DNA of 64,000 nucleotides from Nocardioides silvaticus (GCF_003160695.1 NZ_QGDD01000008.1:124001-188000); one strand, 5' to 3'. Counted from the stretch's first letter, positions 19,636 through 28,129 are shown. Numbers and translations: made by a program. Notes: generated from the letters alone by a model not told the origin.

Positions 19636-20874
19636 TCAGGGTCGTCGGTGGAAGCGGATGTCGCCGTTGGGGAGGTGTTCGGTGGTGTGGGTGGGGTCGT
19701 GGGCGCGGTGGTGGTGCCAGGAGCAGAGGAGCACGCCGCGGTAGAGGTCGGTCTTTCCGCCTCGCGACCAGGGGTCGATGTGGTGGGCTTCGCACCAGCC
19801 GGCGGGGATGGTGCAGCCCTCGGCTCGGCAGTGTTGGTCGCGCCAGCGCATGGCTTTGCGTTGGGCGGGTGAGAACAGTCGGCGGGTGCGGCCGAGGTCG
19901 AGGACCTCGCTCGGGCCGCCGAGGACGACGGGGATGATGTTCGCGGTGCAGGCCAGGCGGCGGATGGCTCCGGCGGAGAGGGGTTCGCCGCCGACGATGG
20001 TGCCGGTGCCGAGGTCGTTCTTCAGTGACTCCAGCGGGATGGTGACGAGCAGGGTGGTGGTGTCACCGCCGTGCATCGGCAGGTTGTTGGGGGCGAGGTG
20101 CTCCAGGAGTGCGCAGAAGGCGTGGCCGAGGCGGCGGGGGTAGGGGATGCGGTCCTCCTCCCCACCCGCAGCGTGTTCTGCTTTGCGGGGTGAGGTGAAG
20201 GCGTCGAGGTAGGTGCGCAGACGGTGGGCGTCGAGGTCGGGCAGGACGCCGGTCAGTCGGGTGGTGCCGTCCCCGATCGGCTTGAACACCAGCCGGCACT
20301 TCTCCCGCGCCCGGCGCTCTTCGTCCTCGAGGCGTTTGGCTTCCTCTGCCTCGGCGATGTCGGGGGCGACGATCTCCAGGATCCGCCGGCCGAGGCGTCG
20401 GAGGTCGCGGGGACGGAAGTCCTTGCAGTAGTCGACCAGCTGCTGCTCGGCCTTGGTCACGAGCTCGGGGTCGAGGTCCTTGGGCAACGCATCGAGCGCG
20501 TGCACGACGACCTGTGCTTGGTCGGCGGAGACGGATCCGTCGGCCATGCCGGCGGCGACCTTCGACCACCTGCGGTCGAGTGCTTCGGCCAGGCGGGCGT
20601 CGGCACGACCGTGGTTGAAGTCGGTCAGGGTCAGGGTGGAGAGCCAGGCGCCGAGGTCGCGGGCACCGGAACGCGACGCGGTGTCCTGGGCTGCTGCCAC
20701 CACCCGCAGCCGTGCCTCGGCCACGATCGCTTCGAGCTCGGCGAGCTCGCGGACCGCTGCTTCCTGGTCGGCCGGGGACATGAACACCGGCTGGACGTCG
20801 CGGACGTCCTTGAACGCGGCCCTCGCGGTCGCGGCGGCAGCACGGATCGGATGGAGGGCGGTGTGGTGGCTCAT
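19636..20874 (-). CDS. DUF222 / HNH endonuclease family protein
   Basis: This 412-residue protein has the long helical DUF222 region followed by a C-terminal HNH-type nuclease motif (CRAEGCTIPAGWCEAHHIDPW, then GGKTD and LLCSWHHH). It belongs to the group that includes the mycobacterial REP13E12 proteins, often present in many copies per genome. At the position of the central HNH asparagine this protein has arginine (DLYRGVLLC). I chose ATG 20874 because TGGGAG lies 8 bases upstream; a TTG/ATG further upstream would run into the palindromic promoter. It is flanked by the tandem repeat array, which suggests a mobile or repeat-associated history. Confidence 0.85.
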   Translation of the reverse strand: MSHHTALHPIRAAAATARAAFKDVRDVQPVFMSPADQEAAVRELAELEAIVAEARLRVVAAAQDTASRSGARDLGAWLSTLTLTDFNHGRADARLAEALDRRWSKVAAGMADGSVSADQAQVVVHALDALPKDLDPELVTKAEQQLVDYCKDFRPRDLRRLGRRILEIVAPDIAEAEEAKRLEDEERRAREKCRLVFKPIGDGTTRLTGVLPDLDAHRLRTYLDAFTSPRKAEHAAGGEEDRIPYPRRLGHAFCALLEHLAPNNLPMHGGDTTTLLVTIPLESLKNDLGTGTIVGGEPLSAGAIRRLACTANIIPVVLGGPSEVLDLGRTRRLFSPAQRKAMRWRDQHCRAEGCTIPAGWCEAHHIDPWSRGGKTDLYRGVLLCSWHHHRAHDPTHTTEHLPNGDIRFHRRP

Positions 20875-20964
20875 CCGGACTCCCAGCTGCTCAGGCGATG
20901 GGTCCGGTGGCCTGGTGCCGGGGTGTCCTAGATCTGAGTCTCGTGGACGGCTGGTCGAGGGGTT

Positions 20965-20982
20965 CGACGTACGTCGATCGTA
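20965..20982 (-). promoter_or_regulatory. Putative HNH gene promoter with 12-bp palindrome
   Basis: On the minus strand TACGAT (20982-20977) is a good -10 hexamer. The perfect palindrome CGACGTACGTCG (20965-20976) directly follows and would cover the transcription start. An operator for autoregulation is plausible. The -35 (TTCCAT, 17-base spacer) is weak. Confidence 0.4.
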
Positions 20983-21057
20983 CACCAGTTCGACTCAAGA
21001 TGGAAGTACTGAACGCGGCGGATTGCACGAAAGTACGGCGGTTTCTTGGCTTGCGGG

Positions 21058-21744
21058 GTCTCGATACGTCCTCGCGCCAGAGCGCTCGGACTACTCGACC
21101 ACCGACCGGCAGCCCGGCGGCGGCGCGCAACCACCCGCCCCCCTCCCTCCCGTCCAAAGCCCCTTTCGGCCGCCACCACGCACAGCCCGCAAGGCCGCAG
21201 GCGTCGCGCCGCGTCTCGATACGCCCTCGCGCCAGAGCGCTCGGCCTACTCGACGACCGAAGGGCGCCAGAGCGCTCGGCCTACTCGACCACCGAGGACG
21301 ACCCGGGAGCCGGCGGCGGCGCGCAACCACTCGCTCCCTCCGCTCCCGTCCAAAGCCCTTTCGGTCGCCACCACCCACAACTGCAAGGCCGCGGGCATCG
21401 CACCGCGTCTCGATACGGCCTCGCGCCAGAGCGCTCGGCCTACTCGACGACCGAAGGGCGCCAGAGCGCTGGGCCTACTCGACCACCGACGACGAGTCCG
21501 TAAGCCGGCGGCGGCGCGCAACCACCCGCTCCCTCCGCTCCCGTCCAAAGCCCTTTCGGTCGCCACCACCCACAGCCCGAAGGCCGCAGGGATCGCACCG
21601 CGTCTCGATACGGCCTCGCGCCAGAGCGCTCGGCCTACTCGACGACCGAGGGGCGCCCGAGCGCTCGGCCTACTCGACGATCGAAGGGCGCCCGAGCGCT
21701 CGGCCTACTCGACGACCGACGCGCTCGGCCTACTCGACCACCGA
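21058..21744. repeat. Compound tandem repeat array of REP-like elements
   Basis: A 48-base element that begins GTCTCGATACG, has GCGCCAGAGCGCTCGG in the middle and ends CTACTCGACSACCGA occurs at 21058-21105, 21213-21260, 21407-21454 and 21602-21649. Its 3' 35 bases recur alone directly after copies 2, 3 and 4 (21261-21295, 21455-21489, 21650-21684, 21685-21719, and a 25-base piece at 21720-21744). Between copies lies a ~110-base spacer that is itself conserved (contains CCGTCCAAAGCCC and CGCCACCAC). The period is 155-195 bases. It is not a CRISPR array because the spacers are not unique. Frames through it end in SVVE plus stop. Confidence 0.9.
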
Positions 21745-22641
21745 GAGCCGCAGCTCGTCGGCCTTCGCCGCCCGTTCCTCGGCAACCGCGCGCGCCGGGC
21801 GCAGTGCGACGAGCACGCCGAGGACGAGCAGCGCGCCGCCGGCCAGCTCGCCGGCGGTGGGTTGCTGGTCGAGGAGCAGCCAGGCGGACCCGATGGCGAC
21901 CGGGGGGACGAGGAGGATCCAGGGCACGACGGCGGCGGAGGGGTTGCGGGAGAGCAGGCCGTTGAAGATGCCGTAGCCGACGAGGGAGGCGAGGCCGGCG
22001 GTGTAGAGGGTGGACAGCGCCGCCTCCCAGCCGAACGCACCGACGGCATCCGACAGGACCGAAGGCCCGTCGATCCCTACGGCCAGCACCGACAGCGGCA
22101 CCGGCACGACCAGTGCGGACCACACCGTGAGCGAGAGCCCACCCGGCACGCTGGAGGCCCGGGAGACGACGTTGCCGACCGCCCACGACAGGGCAGCGAG
22201 CAGGCAAAGGACCAGGGCGAGGAGCGGGACGTGGCCGCCGCGGCCGAGGGCGACGACGAGAAGGCCGATGACGCCGAGGCCGACGCCGAGAGCCTGCGGA
22301 CGCGTGGGGCGCTCCCGCAGCGCGACCGCGGCGAGGAGGATCGTGAGCACGACCTGCGCCTGCAGCACCAGCCCGGCCAGGCCGGCCGGCATTCCGGCGG
22401 CGATCGCGGAGTAGAGCAGCGCGAACTGGCCGAGCGACATGAACAGCCCGACGGCCAGGATCGTCCGCCACGGCGCGTCGGGCCGGGGCACGAAGGCGAT
22501 AGCTGGAACCAGGACGGCGACGAACCGGATGGCGACGAATAGCAGCGGCGGTACGTCACCCATGCCCCACTCGATGACGACGAAGTTGAAGCCCCACAGC
22601 CCGGCGACGAGGGCGGCGAGCAGGCAGTCCCGGCGACTCAT
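21730..22641 (-). CDS. EamA/DMT-family transporter
   Basis: This 303-residue integral membrane protein has about ten hydrophobic segments and two EamA repeats; the first opens LWGFNFVVIEWGMG. Such proteins export or exchange metabolites such as amino acids; the substrate here is unknown. I chose ATG 22641 (GAGG about 9 bases upstream) over ATG 22650. The last four residues (SVVE) and the TAG stop are encoded by the end of the adjacent repeat element, so the native C-terminus may have been replaced by repeat insertion. It is divergent from a LysR regulator, a common regulator-exporter pairing. Confidence 0.88.
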   Translation of the reverse strand: MSRRDCLLAALVAGLWGFNFVVIEWGMGDVPPLLFVAIRFVAVLVPAIAFVPRPDAPWRTILAVGLFMSLGQFALLYSAIAAGMPAGLAGLVLQAQVVLTILLAAVALRERPTRPQALGVGLGVIGLLVVALGRGGHVPLLALVLCLLAALSWAVGNVVSRASSVPGGLSLTVWSALVVPVPLSVLAVGIDGPSVLSDAVGAFGWEAALSTLYTAGLASLVGYGIFNGLLSRNPSAAVVPWILLVPPVAIGSAWLLLDQQPTAGELAGGALLVLGVLVALRPARAVAEERAAKADELRLSVVE

Positions 22642-22702
22642 GGCATCCATCCTCGGTCCGGCGACCGTGAAGCACCAGCGATCGAACCTGTCTGATTCCA
22701 TG

Positions 22703-22708
22703 TAGCAT
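22703..22708 (+). promoter_or_regulatory. lysR-type gene -10 hexamer (leaderless)
   Basis: TAGCAT ends 6 bases before the ATG at 22715. The whole divergent gap to the EamA gene is only 73 bases, so both promoters and any LysR box must lie within it. Confidence 0.5.
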
Positions 22709-22714
22709 CGCTGC

Positions 22715-23605
22715 ATGATCGACCTGGCTGCTCTCAGCGGTCTCCGCGCGGTCGCGACCCACGGCTCGGTGATCGCGGCCGCCGAGGCCACCGGCTTCAC
22801 CCCGAGCGCCGTCTCGCAGCAGGTGAAGCGCCTCGAGCGACAGGTCGGCGTGCCCCTCCTGGAGCGGGTCGGCCGCGGCGTGATGCTCACCAGCCACGGC
22901 CGGCACCTGGTCGAGGCGGGCGAGCAGGTGCTCGCCGACCTCGAGCAGCTCGAGGCCGAGCTCCAGCACCGCGCCGACGTCGTGACCGGCTCGCTGCGAC
23001 TGGTGGCGTTCTCCACCGCGATGCGCGGGCTGGTGGCGCCGGTCGCTCGGCGGCTGCTGGACGACCATCCCGACCTGCGGCTGACCCTCGACGAGCGCGA
23101 GCCCTGGGACGCCGTCGACCTGGTGGCGGCCGGTCAGTGCGACGTCGGGATCGTGCACCGTTGGGGCGGCGTGCTGTTCGCCGTACCCGACCACGTCGTC
23201 GCCACCCGCGTCGCCGACGACGTCGCCGACCTGATCGTGCCCAGCGGCCACCCGCTCGCGCAGAGGCGCAGCGTCACCCCGCACGACCTGCTCGACGTCG
23301 GCTGGATCGCGACCCCGGAGGGCACGATCTGTCGCCAGTGGCTGCACCGGATGTACGACGGCGCCGGGCGCCCGCCGAGGATCGCCCACGAGTCGATGGA
23401 GTTCGAGTCCCACCTCGCGCTGGTCGCTGCGGGCCTCGGCGTCGCGCTCGTCCCGCGCCTGGGCCGGGCTCCGCTCGGACCCGAGGTGACGGCCGTTGAG
23501 GTCACCGACCCGGTGCCGACCCGGCTCGTCGACGCGCTGCACCGCCGCACGATGGCCGACTCCCCCGCGGTCGCCGCAGTGCTCAGCGCGCTGCGGGCGG
23601 TCTGA
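22715..23605 (+). CDS. LysR-family transcriptional regulator
   Basis: This 296-residue protein has the N-terminal winged helix-turn-helix (GSVIAAAEATGFTPSAVSQQ, residues ~18-37, then VKRLERQVG) and a periplasmic-binding-like effector domain (residues ~90-296). It is transcribed divergently from the EamA transporter, which it probably controls in response to the exported compound. Its 3' end overlaps the convergent EI24 gene by 23 bases. The start is ATG with an apparent leaderless promoter. Confidence 0.93.
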   Translation: MIDLAALSGLRAVATHGSVIAAAEATGFTPSAVSQQVKRLERQVGVPLLERVGRGVMLTSHGRHLVEAGEQVLADLEQLEAELQHRADVVTGSLRLVAFSTAMRGLVAPVARRLLDDHPDLRLTLDEREPWDAVDLVAAGQCDVGIVHRWGGVLFAVPDHVVATRVADDVADLIVPSGHPLAQRRSVTPHDLLDVGWIATPEGTICRQWLHRMYDGAGRPPRIAHESMEFESHLALVAAGLGVALVPRLGRAPLGPEVTAVEVTDPVPTRLVDALHRRTMADSPAVAAVLSALRAV

Positions 23606-24329
23606 CCTCTGCGTCGAGGACCTCCCGCGCCAGCATCGTCGACCCGACGACGGCGGCCGGCATCATCGCCACCGCACCGAACGGGATGAAGAAGCACAGC
23701 TGCACCACGACGCCGAAGCCGAGCATCGTCGAGCGGTGGCCGGCCAGCAGCGCCTTCTGCGTGGCGCGGTCCATCCCTCGCGCCTCCAGCGCACGGGAGA
23801 CCAGCTCGCCGGCGAGTAGGCGGCCCGCGACGACCAAGCCCAGCACCGGGCCGACGATCGGTCCGACCACGGGCACCAGCCCGATGACGAAGACCGCGAC
23901 GGTCGTCGCGATGCCGAGCGCGATCAGGCCGACGCCGTCGATCGCGCCGCGCAACCAGCCGACGCCCTTGTCGGGCACGTCGCCACCGAGCATGAGCTCG
24001 GTCTCCTTCCAGATCTTCTCGTAGAAGGGGTCGCCGACGGCCAACGTCAGGCCGGTGAAGACGACGGCGGAGAGGAACAGCGAGCCGAGCACCACCGCGA
24101 TGTAGAGACCGATCCGCAGCACGGCCTGCCACGGGTCGGACCAGTCGTCGGCGAACGGCGTCGCCCACTCGATCAGGTCGTCGGCGAGGACGACCAGAGC
24201 GACGAAGAGCCCGACGAGGACGACCAGCACCAGCACCGCCGGCACCAGACCCAGTGCCATCAGGCCGGGCCGCTGCCGCCACATCCTCAAGCCCCGGAAC
24301 AGGAACCCCGCCCCGTGCGCGAAGCCCAT
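23583..24329 (-). CDS. EI24 domain-containing membrane protein
   Basis: This 248-residue protein has the EI24/CysZ-like fold: five or six hydrophobic segments, the conserved FTGLTLAVGDPFYEKI near residue 90, and VPVVGPIVGPVLG in the middle. Members are inner-membrane proteins; the E. coli relative CysZ is linked to sulfate uptake, but actinobacterial members have no firm role. It starts MGFAHGAGFLFRG. It overlaps the LysR gene tail-to-tail by 23 bases and follows the CnoX-like gene by 17 bases on the same strand, so a two-gene unit is possible. Confidence 0.82.
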   Translation of the reverse strand: MGFAHGAGFLFRGLRMWRQRPGLMALGLVPAVLVLVVLVGLFVALVVLADDLIEWATPFADDWSDPWQAVLRIGLYIAVVLGSLFLSAVVFTGLTLAVGDPFYEKIWKETELMLGGDVPDKGVGWLRGAIDGVGLIALGIATTVAVFVIGLVPVVGPIVGPVLGLVVAGRLLAGELVSRALEARGMDRATQKALLAGHRSTMLGFGVVVQLCFFIPFGAVAMMPAAVVGSTMLAREVLDAEVRPPAAR

Positions 24330-24346
24330 GCCCGTCGACTGGCTGC

Positions 24347-25345
24347 TCAGAAGAGGGCCGAAGCCAGCGCCTGGCGGCCCTTGAGGACGCGGGGGTCGTC
24401 GTTGCCGACGGCGGCGAAGAGTCCCACGAGGTGCTCGCGGGCGCGGTCGCGCTCCTTGTCGGACGTACGGCGCACCAGCTCGACCAGGCGCGCGAACGCG
24501 TCCTCGACGTGGCCACCCAGCAGGTCGAGGTCGGCGACCATGATCTGCGCGTCGACGTCGTCGGGGTCCGCGGCCGCCGCAGCGCGCGCCGCGTTGAGGT
24601 CGACGCCCTGCGTCCGCTGGAGGATCTTCGCCATGGCCAGCCCGGCGGCGGCCTCGGCGTCTGCCGGGTTGGAGTCGACCAGCTTCTGGTACTCCGCGAC
24701 CGCCGCGTCGATGTCACCCGCCGCCAGCGCGTCCTGGGCCGGCGCGTAGCGCGGGTCGGGACCGGCCTCGCCGTTCTCGTCCTCGCCACCTGGGGCGGAC
24801 GCCAGGGGCTGGTGGCGGCCGGTGATCCCCTGCGCGGTGAGCTGCTGGCCGAGCTCGTTGAAGAGGGTGTTGAGCTCGTCGCGCGGCACCATGCCCGGGA
24901 TGGGCTGGATCGCCGGGCGGCCGTCGAGGAAGACCATGAGCAGCGGCACCGGCAGCTGCGGCAGCTGGCTGGCCTGCGCGATCACCTGGGCGATCTGCGG
25001 CACGGCGTCGACGTCGACGAGACCGGCGAGGAAACGGCCGTCGTACTGCCCGACCAGGTCGGCGACGTCCTCGGCCATCCGGGCGCTCTCGGGAGCCTGG
25101 GCCGGTGAGTAGAACACCAGCACGACCGGCGCCGTCGTCGACGCCTGGAGCACGGTCTGGAAGTTCTGCTCGTCGACCGGGACGGCGTACGCCGAGCCGG
25201 CGGCCGCGCCGCCTCCGGAGCCACCGGAACCGCGGGGACCGCCGCCGGGACCACCGCCGGCGGGGGCGGCGGCCGGTTGCGGGGCGGGGCGTTTCAGGGC
25301 GGAGAGGTCGATCGCTCCTCGGCCGGCGAACGGCTGCTGCGTCAT
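24347..25345 (-). CDS. CnoX/YbbN-like thioredoxin-fold TPR protein
   Basis: This 332-residue protein has three parts. The N-terminus is Pro/Gly-rich (residues ~15-50). A thioredoxin fold follows (LVFYSPAQAPES in place of the usual WCxxC). The C-terminal half is helical, with TPR-like repeats (AQDALAAGDIDAAVAEYQKLVDSNP). The domain order matches YbbN/CnoX, a chaperone-associated holdase, but the active-site cysteines are absent, so disulfide chemistry is not expected. The ATG at 25345 has TAGAAT seven bases upstream, a near-consensus -10. The location is probably cytoplasmic. Confidence 0.85.
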   Translation of the reverse strand: MTQQPFAGRGAIDLSALKRPAPQPAAAPAGGGPGGGPRGSGGSGGGAAAGSAYAVPVDEQNFQTVLQASTTAPVVLVFYSPAQAPESARMAEDVADLVGQYDGRFLAGLVDVDAVPQIAQVIAQASQLPQLPVPLLMVFLDGRPAIQPIPGMVPRDELNTLFNELGQQLTAQGITGRHQPLASAPGGEDENGEAGPDPRYAPAQDALAAGDIDAAVAEYQKLVDSNPADAEAAAGLAMAKILQRTQGVDLNAARAAAAADPDDVDAQIMVADLDLLGGHVEDAFARLVELVRRTSDKERDRAREHLVGLFAAVGNDDPRVLKGRQALASALF

Positions 25346-25352
25346 GCCCCCG

Positions 25353-25358
25353 ATTCTA
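25353..25358 (-). promoter_or_regulatory. -10 hexamer of the CnoX-like gene (leaderless)
   Basis: TAGAAT lies 7 bases before the ATG at 25345 on the minus strand, the closest match to TATAAT among the leaderless candidates in the window. Confidence 0.55.
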
Positions 25359-25368
25359 TTGGGAGCCT

Positions 25369-25875
25369 CTATCGAGCCCGACGGGGCTGCTCGAAGTCGC
25401 CCGCCGCGGCCCGGACCGGTCGCAGCAGCTCCGACAGCTCGCCCATCTGCGCCTCGTCGATCCCGTCCATCGCGAAGCCCGCGGCCACCAGGTCGGCCGT
25501 CGCCCTGTCGACCAGGTCGCGTCCCTCCTGGGTGATCTCGGCCAGCACGGCTCGGCCGTCGTCGGGGTGCGGGAGCCGGCGGACCAGGCCGCGGGACTCG
25601 AGCCGCCGGACGATCGAGGTGACCGAGGTCGGGTGCACCTGCAGCCGCTCCCCCATCTTCCCGAGCGGCAGCGAGCCGCGCGAGGAGAAGACGAGCAGCA
25701 CCAGGGCCTCGTAGCCGGCGAAGCTGAGTCCGTGCGGCTTGAGCAGCGCGTCGAGCCGGCCGAGCACCAGCTGCTGCACGCGCATCAGCGACGTGACCGC
25801 GTGCATGGCGGGCACGGCACCCCACCGCAGGCCCCACTGACGGGCCGCTTCGTCGATGGGATCGAACGGGAGCAT
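25369..25875 (-). CDS. MarR-family transcriptional regulator
   Basis: This 168-residue protein has the MarR winged helix (LPLGKMGERLQVHPTSVTSIVRRLESRGLVRR, residues ~78-110, followed by the wing PDDGRAVLAEIT). I chose ATG 25875 because AGGAGG lies 8 bases upstream. Members usually repress genes for efflux or stress resistance and respond to small phenolic ligands. The gene ends 23 bases from the CnoX-like start and 25 bases after the PH-domain gene, so it may share a transcript with either. No target is evident. Confidence 0.9.
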   Translation of the reverse strand: MLPFDPIDEAARQWGLRWGAVPAMHAVTSLMRVQQLVLGRLDALLKPHGLSFAGYEALVLLVFSSRGSLPLGKMGERLQVHPTSVTSIVRRLESRGLVRRLPHPDDGRAVLAEITQEGRDLVDRATADLVAAGFAMDGIDEAQMGELSELLRPVRAAAGDFEQPRRAR

Positions 25876-25900
25876 CAGACCATCCTCCTGGAGTCCACTC

Positions 25901-26425
25901 CTAGTTCGGCACCCGAGGACCACGGAGGCCGGAGCGTTGCACGACGCGCTGGATGGCGAGGTCGCGCTCGTCGGGCCGACCGACGTACTTGATGTCGCGC
26001 AGGCCCTGCTCCTGCGCGGCGGACTCGAAGCAGAAGTGTCCGAACCCGAGCAGCCGCCCGTGCAGCGGCTTCTTCACCGAGATGTCGAGGATCCGGCTGA
26101 GCGGCATCGTCGCCAGGTGCTGGGAGAGCACGCCGTGCACCCGGAACACCCGCATGTTCGTGATGACGAACCGGTCCCGGAGCTCCCGCAGCGCGCACCA
26201 CCCGGCGTGGGCTGCCAGCAGGAAGGCGACGACGAGGAGGAACCACGCGACGTTGACGTCGACGAAGGGCGACCAGACGAGCAGCAGCAGCGCCCCGAGG
26301 CCCTCCACCGAAGGTCGTACGAACGCGACCCAGTGGTGGCGCACCTCGTCGACGACGACCTCGCCCTCCTCGCGCAGGAGGTGCCGGGTGACCTTCGGGT
26401 CTCCGACCCAGGCGAGGAAGCCCAT
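25901..26425 (-). CDS. PH (bPH2-like) domain membrane protein
   Basis: This 174-residue protein has two adjacent transmembrane segments (residues ~43-75: LGALLLLVW and FLLVVAFLLAAHAGW) followed by a bacterial PH domain (DRFVITNMRVFRVHGVLSQHLATMPL). The family role is unclear; many sit next to other small membrane proteins. The start is ten bases downstream of a 55-residue membrane protein on the same strand, so the two probably form an operon. The start codon is ATG. Confidence 0.85.
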   Translation of the reverse strand: MGFLAWVGDPKVTRHLLREEGEVVVDEVRHHWVAFVRPSVEGLGALLLLVWSPFVDVNVAWFLLVVAFLLAAHAGWCALRELRDRFVITNMRVFRVHGVLSQHLATMPLSRILDISVKKPLHGRLLGFGHFCFESAAQEQGLRDIKYVGRPDERDLAIQRVVQRSGLRGPRVPN

Positions 26426-26435
26426 GGGCAGCCCG

Positions 26436-26603
26436 TCAGAGGGCGCCGACGAAGTCGATCACGCCGGAGAAGACCTTCTCGGTCGCGCCCCAGCCCTCGC
26501 CGCCAGCGGTCTTCGCGGTGTCGGCCAGTCCGCTCGGGTCCTGGAGCATCCAGAAACCGAGAAAGACGACGACCACCACGGCGATCAGCTTCTTGGCGTC
26601 CAT
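26436..26603 (-). CDS. Small single-helix membrane protein
   Basis: This 55-residue protein begins MDAKKLIAVVVVVFLGFWML, with one transmembrane or signal-anchor segment, followed by a small acidic/glycine-rich tail (TAKTAGGEGWGATEKVF). GGAGAA stands 6 bases before the ATG at 26603, which supports this start over an upstream in-frame ATG. It precedes the PH-domain gene by 10 bases. Function is unknown; it may be a subunit or modulator of the PH-domain protein. Confidence 0.65.
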   Translation of the reverse strand: MDAKKLIAVVVVVFLGFWMLQDPSGLADTAKTAGGEGWGATEKVFSGVIDFVGAL

Positions 26604-26686
26604 CAGAGGTTCTCCGTCCGAGCAGGCGGGCACACGTCGCCACATTGGTACCAGCCGGCACACCGCTGGCGCGGGAGGCGCGCGGC

Positions 26687-28087
26687 TCAGAGGCCGTAGT
26701 CAGCGGTCCGCGGAGGCGCCTGGTCGTCGCGGAGCCAGGCGTGGAAGAAGTCTCCGAGATCCTCGCCCGAGACCGTCTCGGCGAGGGCCTCGAACTCCTC
26801 CGAGGTCGCGTTGCCGCCTCCATGGACGTCGACCCAGCGCCGCAGGAGGCGGCGGAAGTCCTGACCGCCGATGACGTTCCGCAGCGCGGCGAGCGTCATC
26901 CCACCCCGTTGGTAGACCGCGGGGTCGAAGATCCGGTGGGGACCCGGGTCCGCGATCTCGATGTTCCACAGCCAGGAGCCCGAGCTCTCGTAGGCGTTGC
27001 GCAGCCAGCGCTTCGTCGTCTGTCCGCCCTGGGCTTCGCGGTAGCGGACCTCCATGTAGGTGGCGAAGCCCTCGTTCAGCCAGATGTCCTGCCACCGCTG
27101 CACCGCGACGGAGTCGCCGAACCACTGGTGGGCGAGCTCGTGCACGAGCAGGCGGACCGACGGGAAGGACGGGTACGTCGGACGCGTCTGGTTCTCCAGC
27201 GCGAAGCCGGGGCTCAGGGCGGTGATCAGCCCGCCCGTCGTCGCGAACGGGTAGTCACCCAGCTCGTCCTCGAGCCAGGCCGTGATCCGAGCCGACCTGC
27301 GCAGCATCCGGAGACCCTGGCGTTCGGCGCGCTCGCCCAGCTGCTTCGAGACCGCGTTGTAGTAGCGCAGGCCGCGGGCCCTGCCCTTCTCGATGATGAA
27401 GTCGCCGGCAGCGAAGTACGCGAGGTACGTCGTCATCGGGTGCGTCATCCGCCAGTGCGTGGTCGCCAGACCGCCCTTCACGGTCCGACCGACACGGACG
27501 CCGTTGCTGATGACCTCGCGTCCCTTGGCGGTGGTGATCCGGATGTCGAACCGCGCCTTGTCGCTCGGGTGGTCGTTGCTCGGGAACCACCAGGCCGCCA
27601 TGTGCGGCTCGTTCATCGTCACGACCTCGCGGTCGTTGGCGAGCCAGTTGCGCTCGCCACCCCACGCCAGGCGGTCCGGGTAGCCGTGGTAGCGCACCCG
27701 GACGTCGACCGGTTCGCCCTCGGCGAGCGGCTCGGCCGGGGTCACGACGAGCTCGTGGTTGTTCGACTTCTCGAACTCCGCCGCGACGCCGTCGACCCGC
27801 ACGGCGTCCACGGTCAGCAGGAGGTCGAGGCTGAACGTGGACAGCTGCTCGCCGGGCACCATCCGGACCGTCGTCACGCCCGACAGGAACCGGCTGCCCA
27901 TCCGGTAACGGTCACGGATGTCGTAGTGCTGCACGTCGTAACCGGCGTTGCCGTCCGCCGGGAAGTAGGGGTCCGGCACCTGCGGAGCCGCTCGTTCGTC
28001 GGGCGCCGGCGCGGCGAAGGCGCCGTACGAGAGGGCCCCGGCGAGGGCGACCGAGAGCAGGGCGGTGATCCGGGGACGGCGCAGCAC
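26687..28087 (-). CDS. Secreted M1-family metallopeptidase
   Basis: This 466-residue protein has an N-terminal signal peptide (LLSVALAGALSYGAFAAPA). The gluzincin zinc site is HELAHQWFG at residues 316-324, with the second glutamate in NEGFATYMEV about 20 residues later. The M1 N-terminal beta domain precedes it. It lacks the long C-terminal helical domain of aminopeptidase N, so it is a short M1 form. The start is GTG with TAGGTT six bases upstream. It probably releases N-terminal residues from peptides outside the membrane; specificity is unknown. Confidence 0.9.
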   Translation of the reverse strand: MLRRPRITALLSVALAGALSYGAFAAPAPDERAAPQVPDPYFPADGNAGYDVQHYDIRDRYRMGSRFLSGVTTVRMVPGEQLSTFSLDLLLTVDAVRVDGVAAEFEKSNNHELVVTPAEPLAEGEPVDVRVRYHGYPDRLAWGGERNWLANDREVVTMNEPHMAAWWFPSNDHPSDKARFDIRITTAKGREVISNGVRVGRTVKGGLATTHWRMTHPMTTYLAYFAAGDFIIEKGRARGLRYYNAVSKQLGERAERQGLRMLRRSARITAWLEDELGDYPFATTGGLITALSPGFALENQTRPTYPSFPSVRLLVHELAHQWFGDSVAVQRWQDIWLNEGFATYMEVRYREAQGGQTTKRWLRNAYESSGSWLWNIEIADPGPHRIFDPAVYQRGGMTLAALRNVIGGQDFRRLLRRWVDVHGGGNATSEEFEALAETVSGEDLGDFFHAWLRDDQAPPRTADYGL

Positions 28088-28093
28088 CCGCCC

Positions 28094-28099
28094 AACCTA
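28094..28099 (-). promoter_or_regulatory. M1 peptidase gene -10 hexamer (leaderless)
   Basis: TAGGTT on the minus strand lies 6 bases before the GTG at 28087. Confidence 0.5.
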
Positions 28100-28129
28100 A
28101 CCCGCGGCCCGGGCGCGGGGATAAATGCG

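Noticed and set aside
21058..21744. CRISPR array
   Set aside because: The repeats are spaced regularly, but the spacers are themselves repeated and there are no cas genes nearby.
23583..23605. Frameshift at the LysR/EI24 junction
   Set aside because: The 23-base tail-to-tail overlap leaves both reading frames complete; such overlaps are common in compact genomes.
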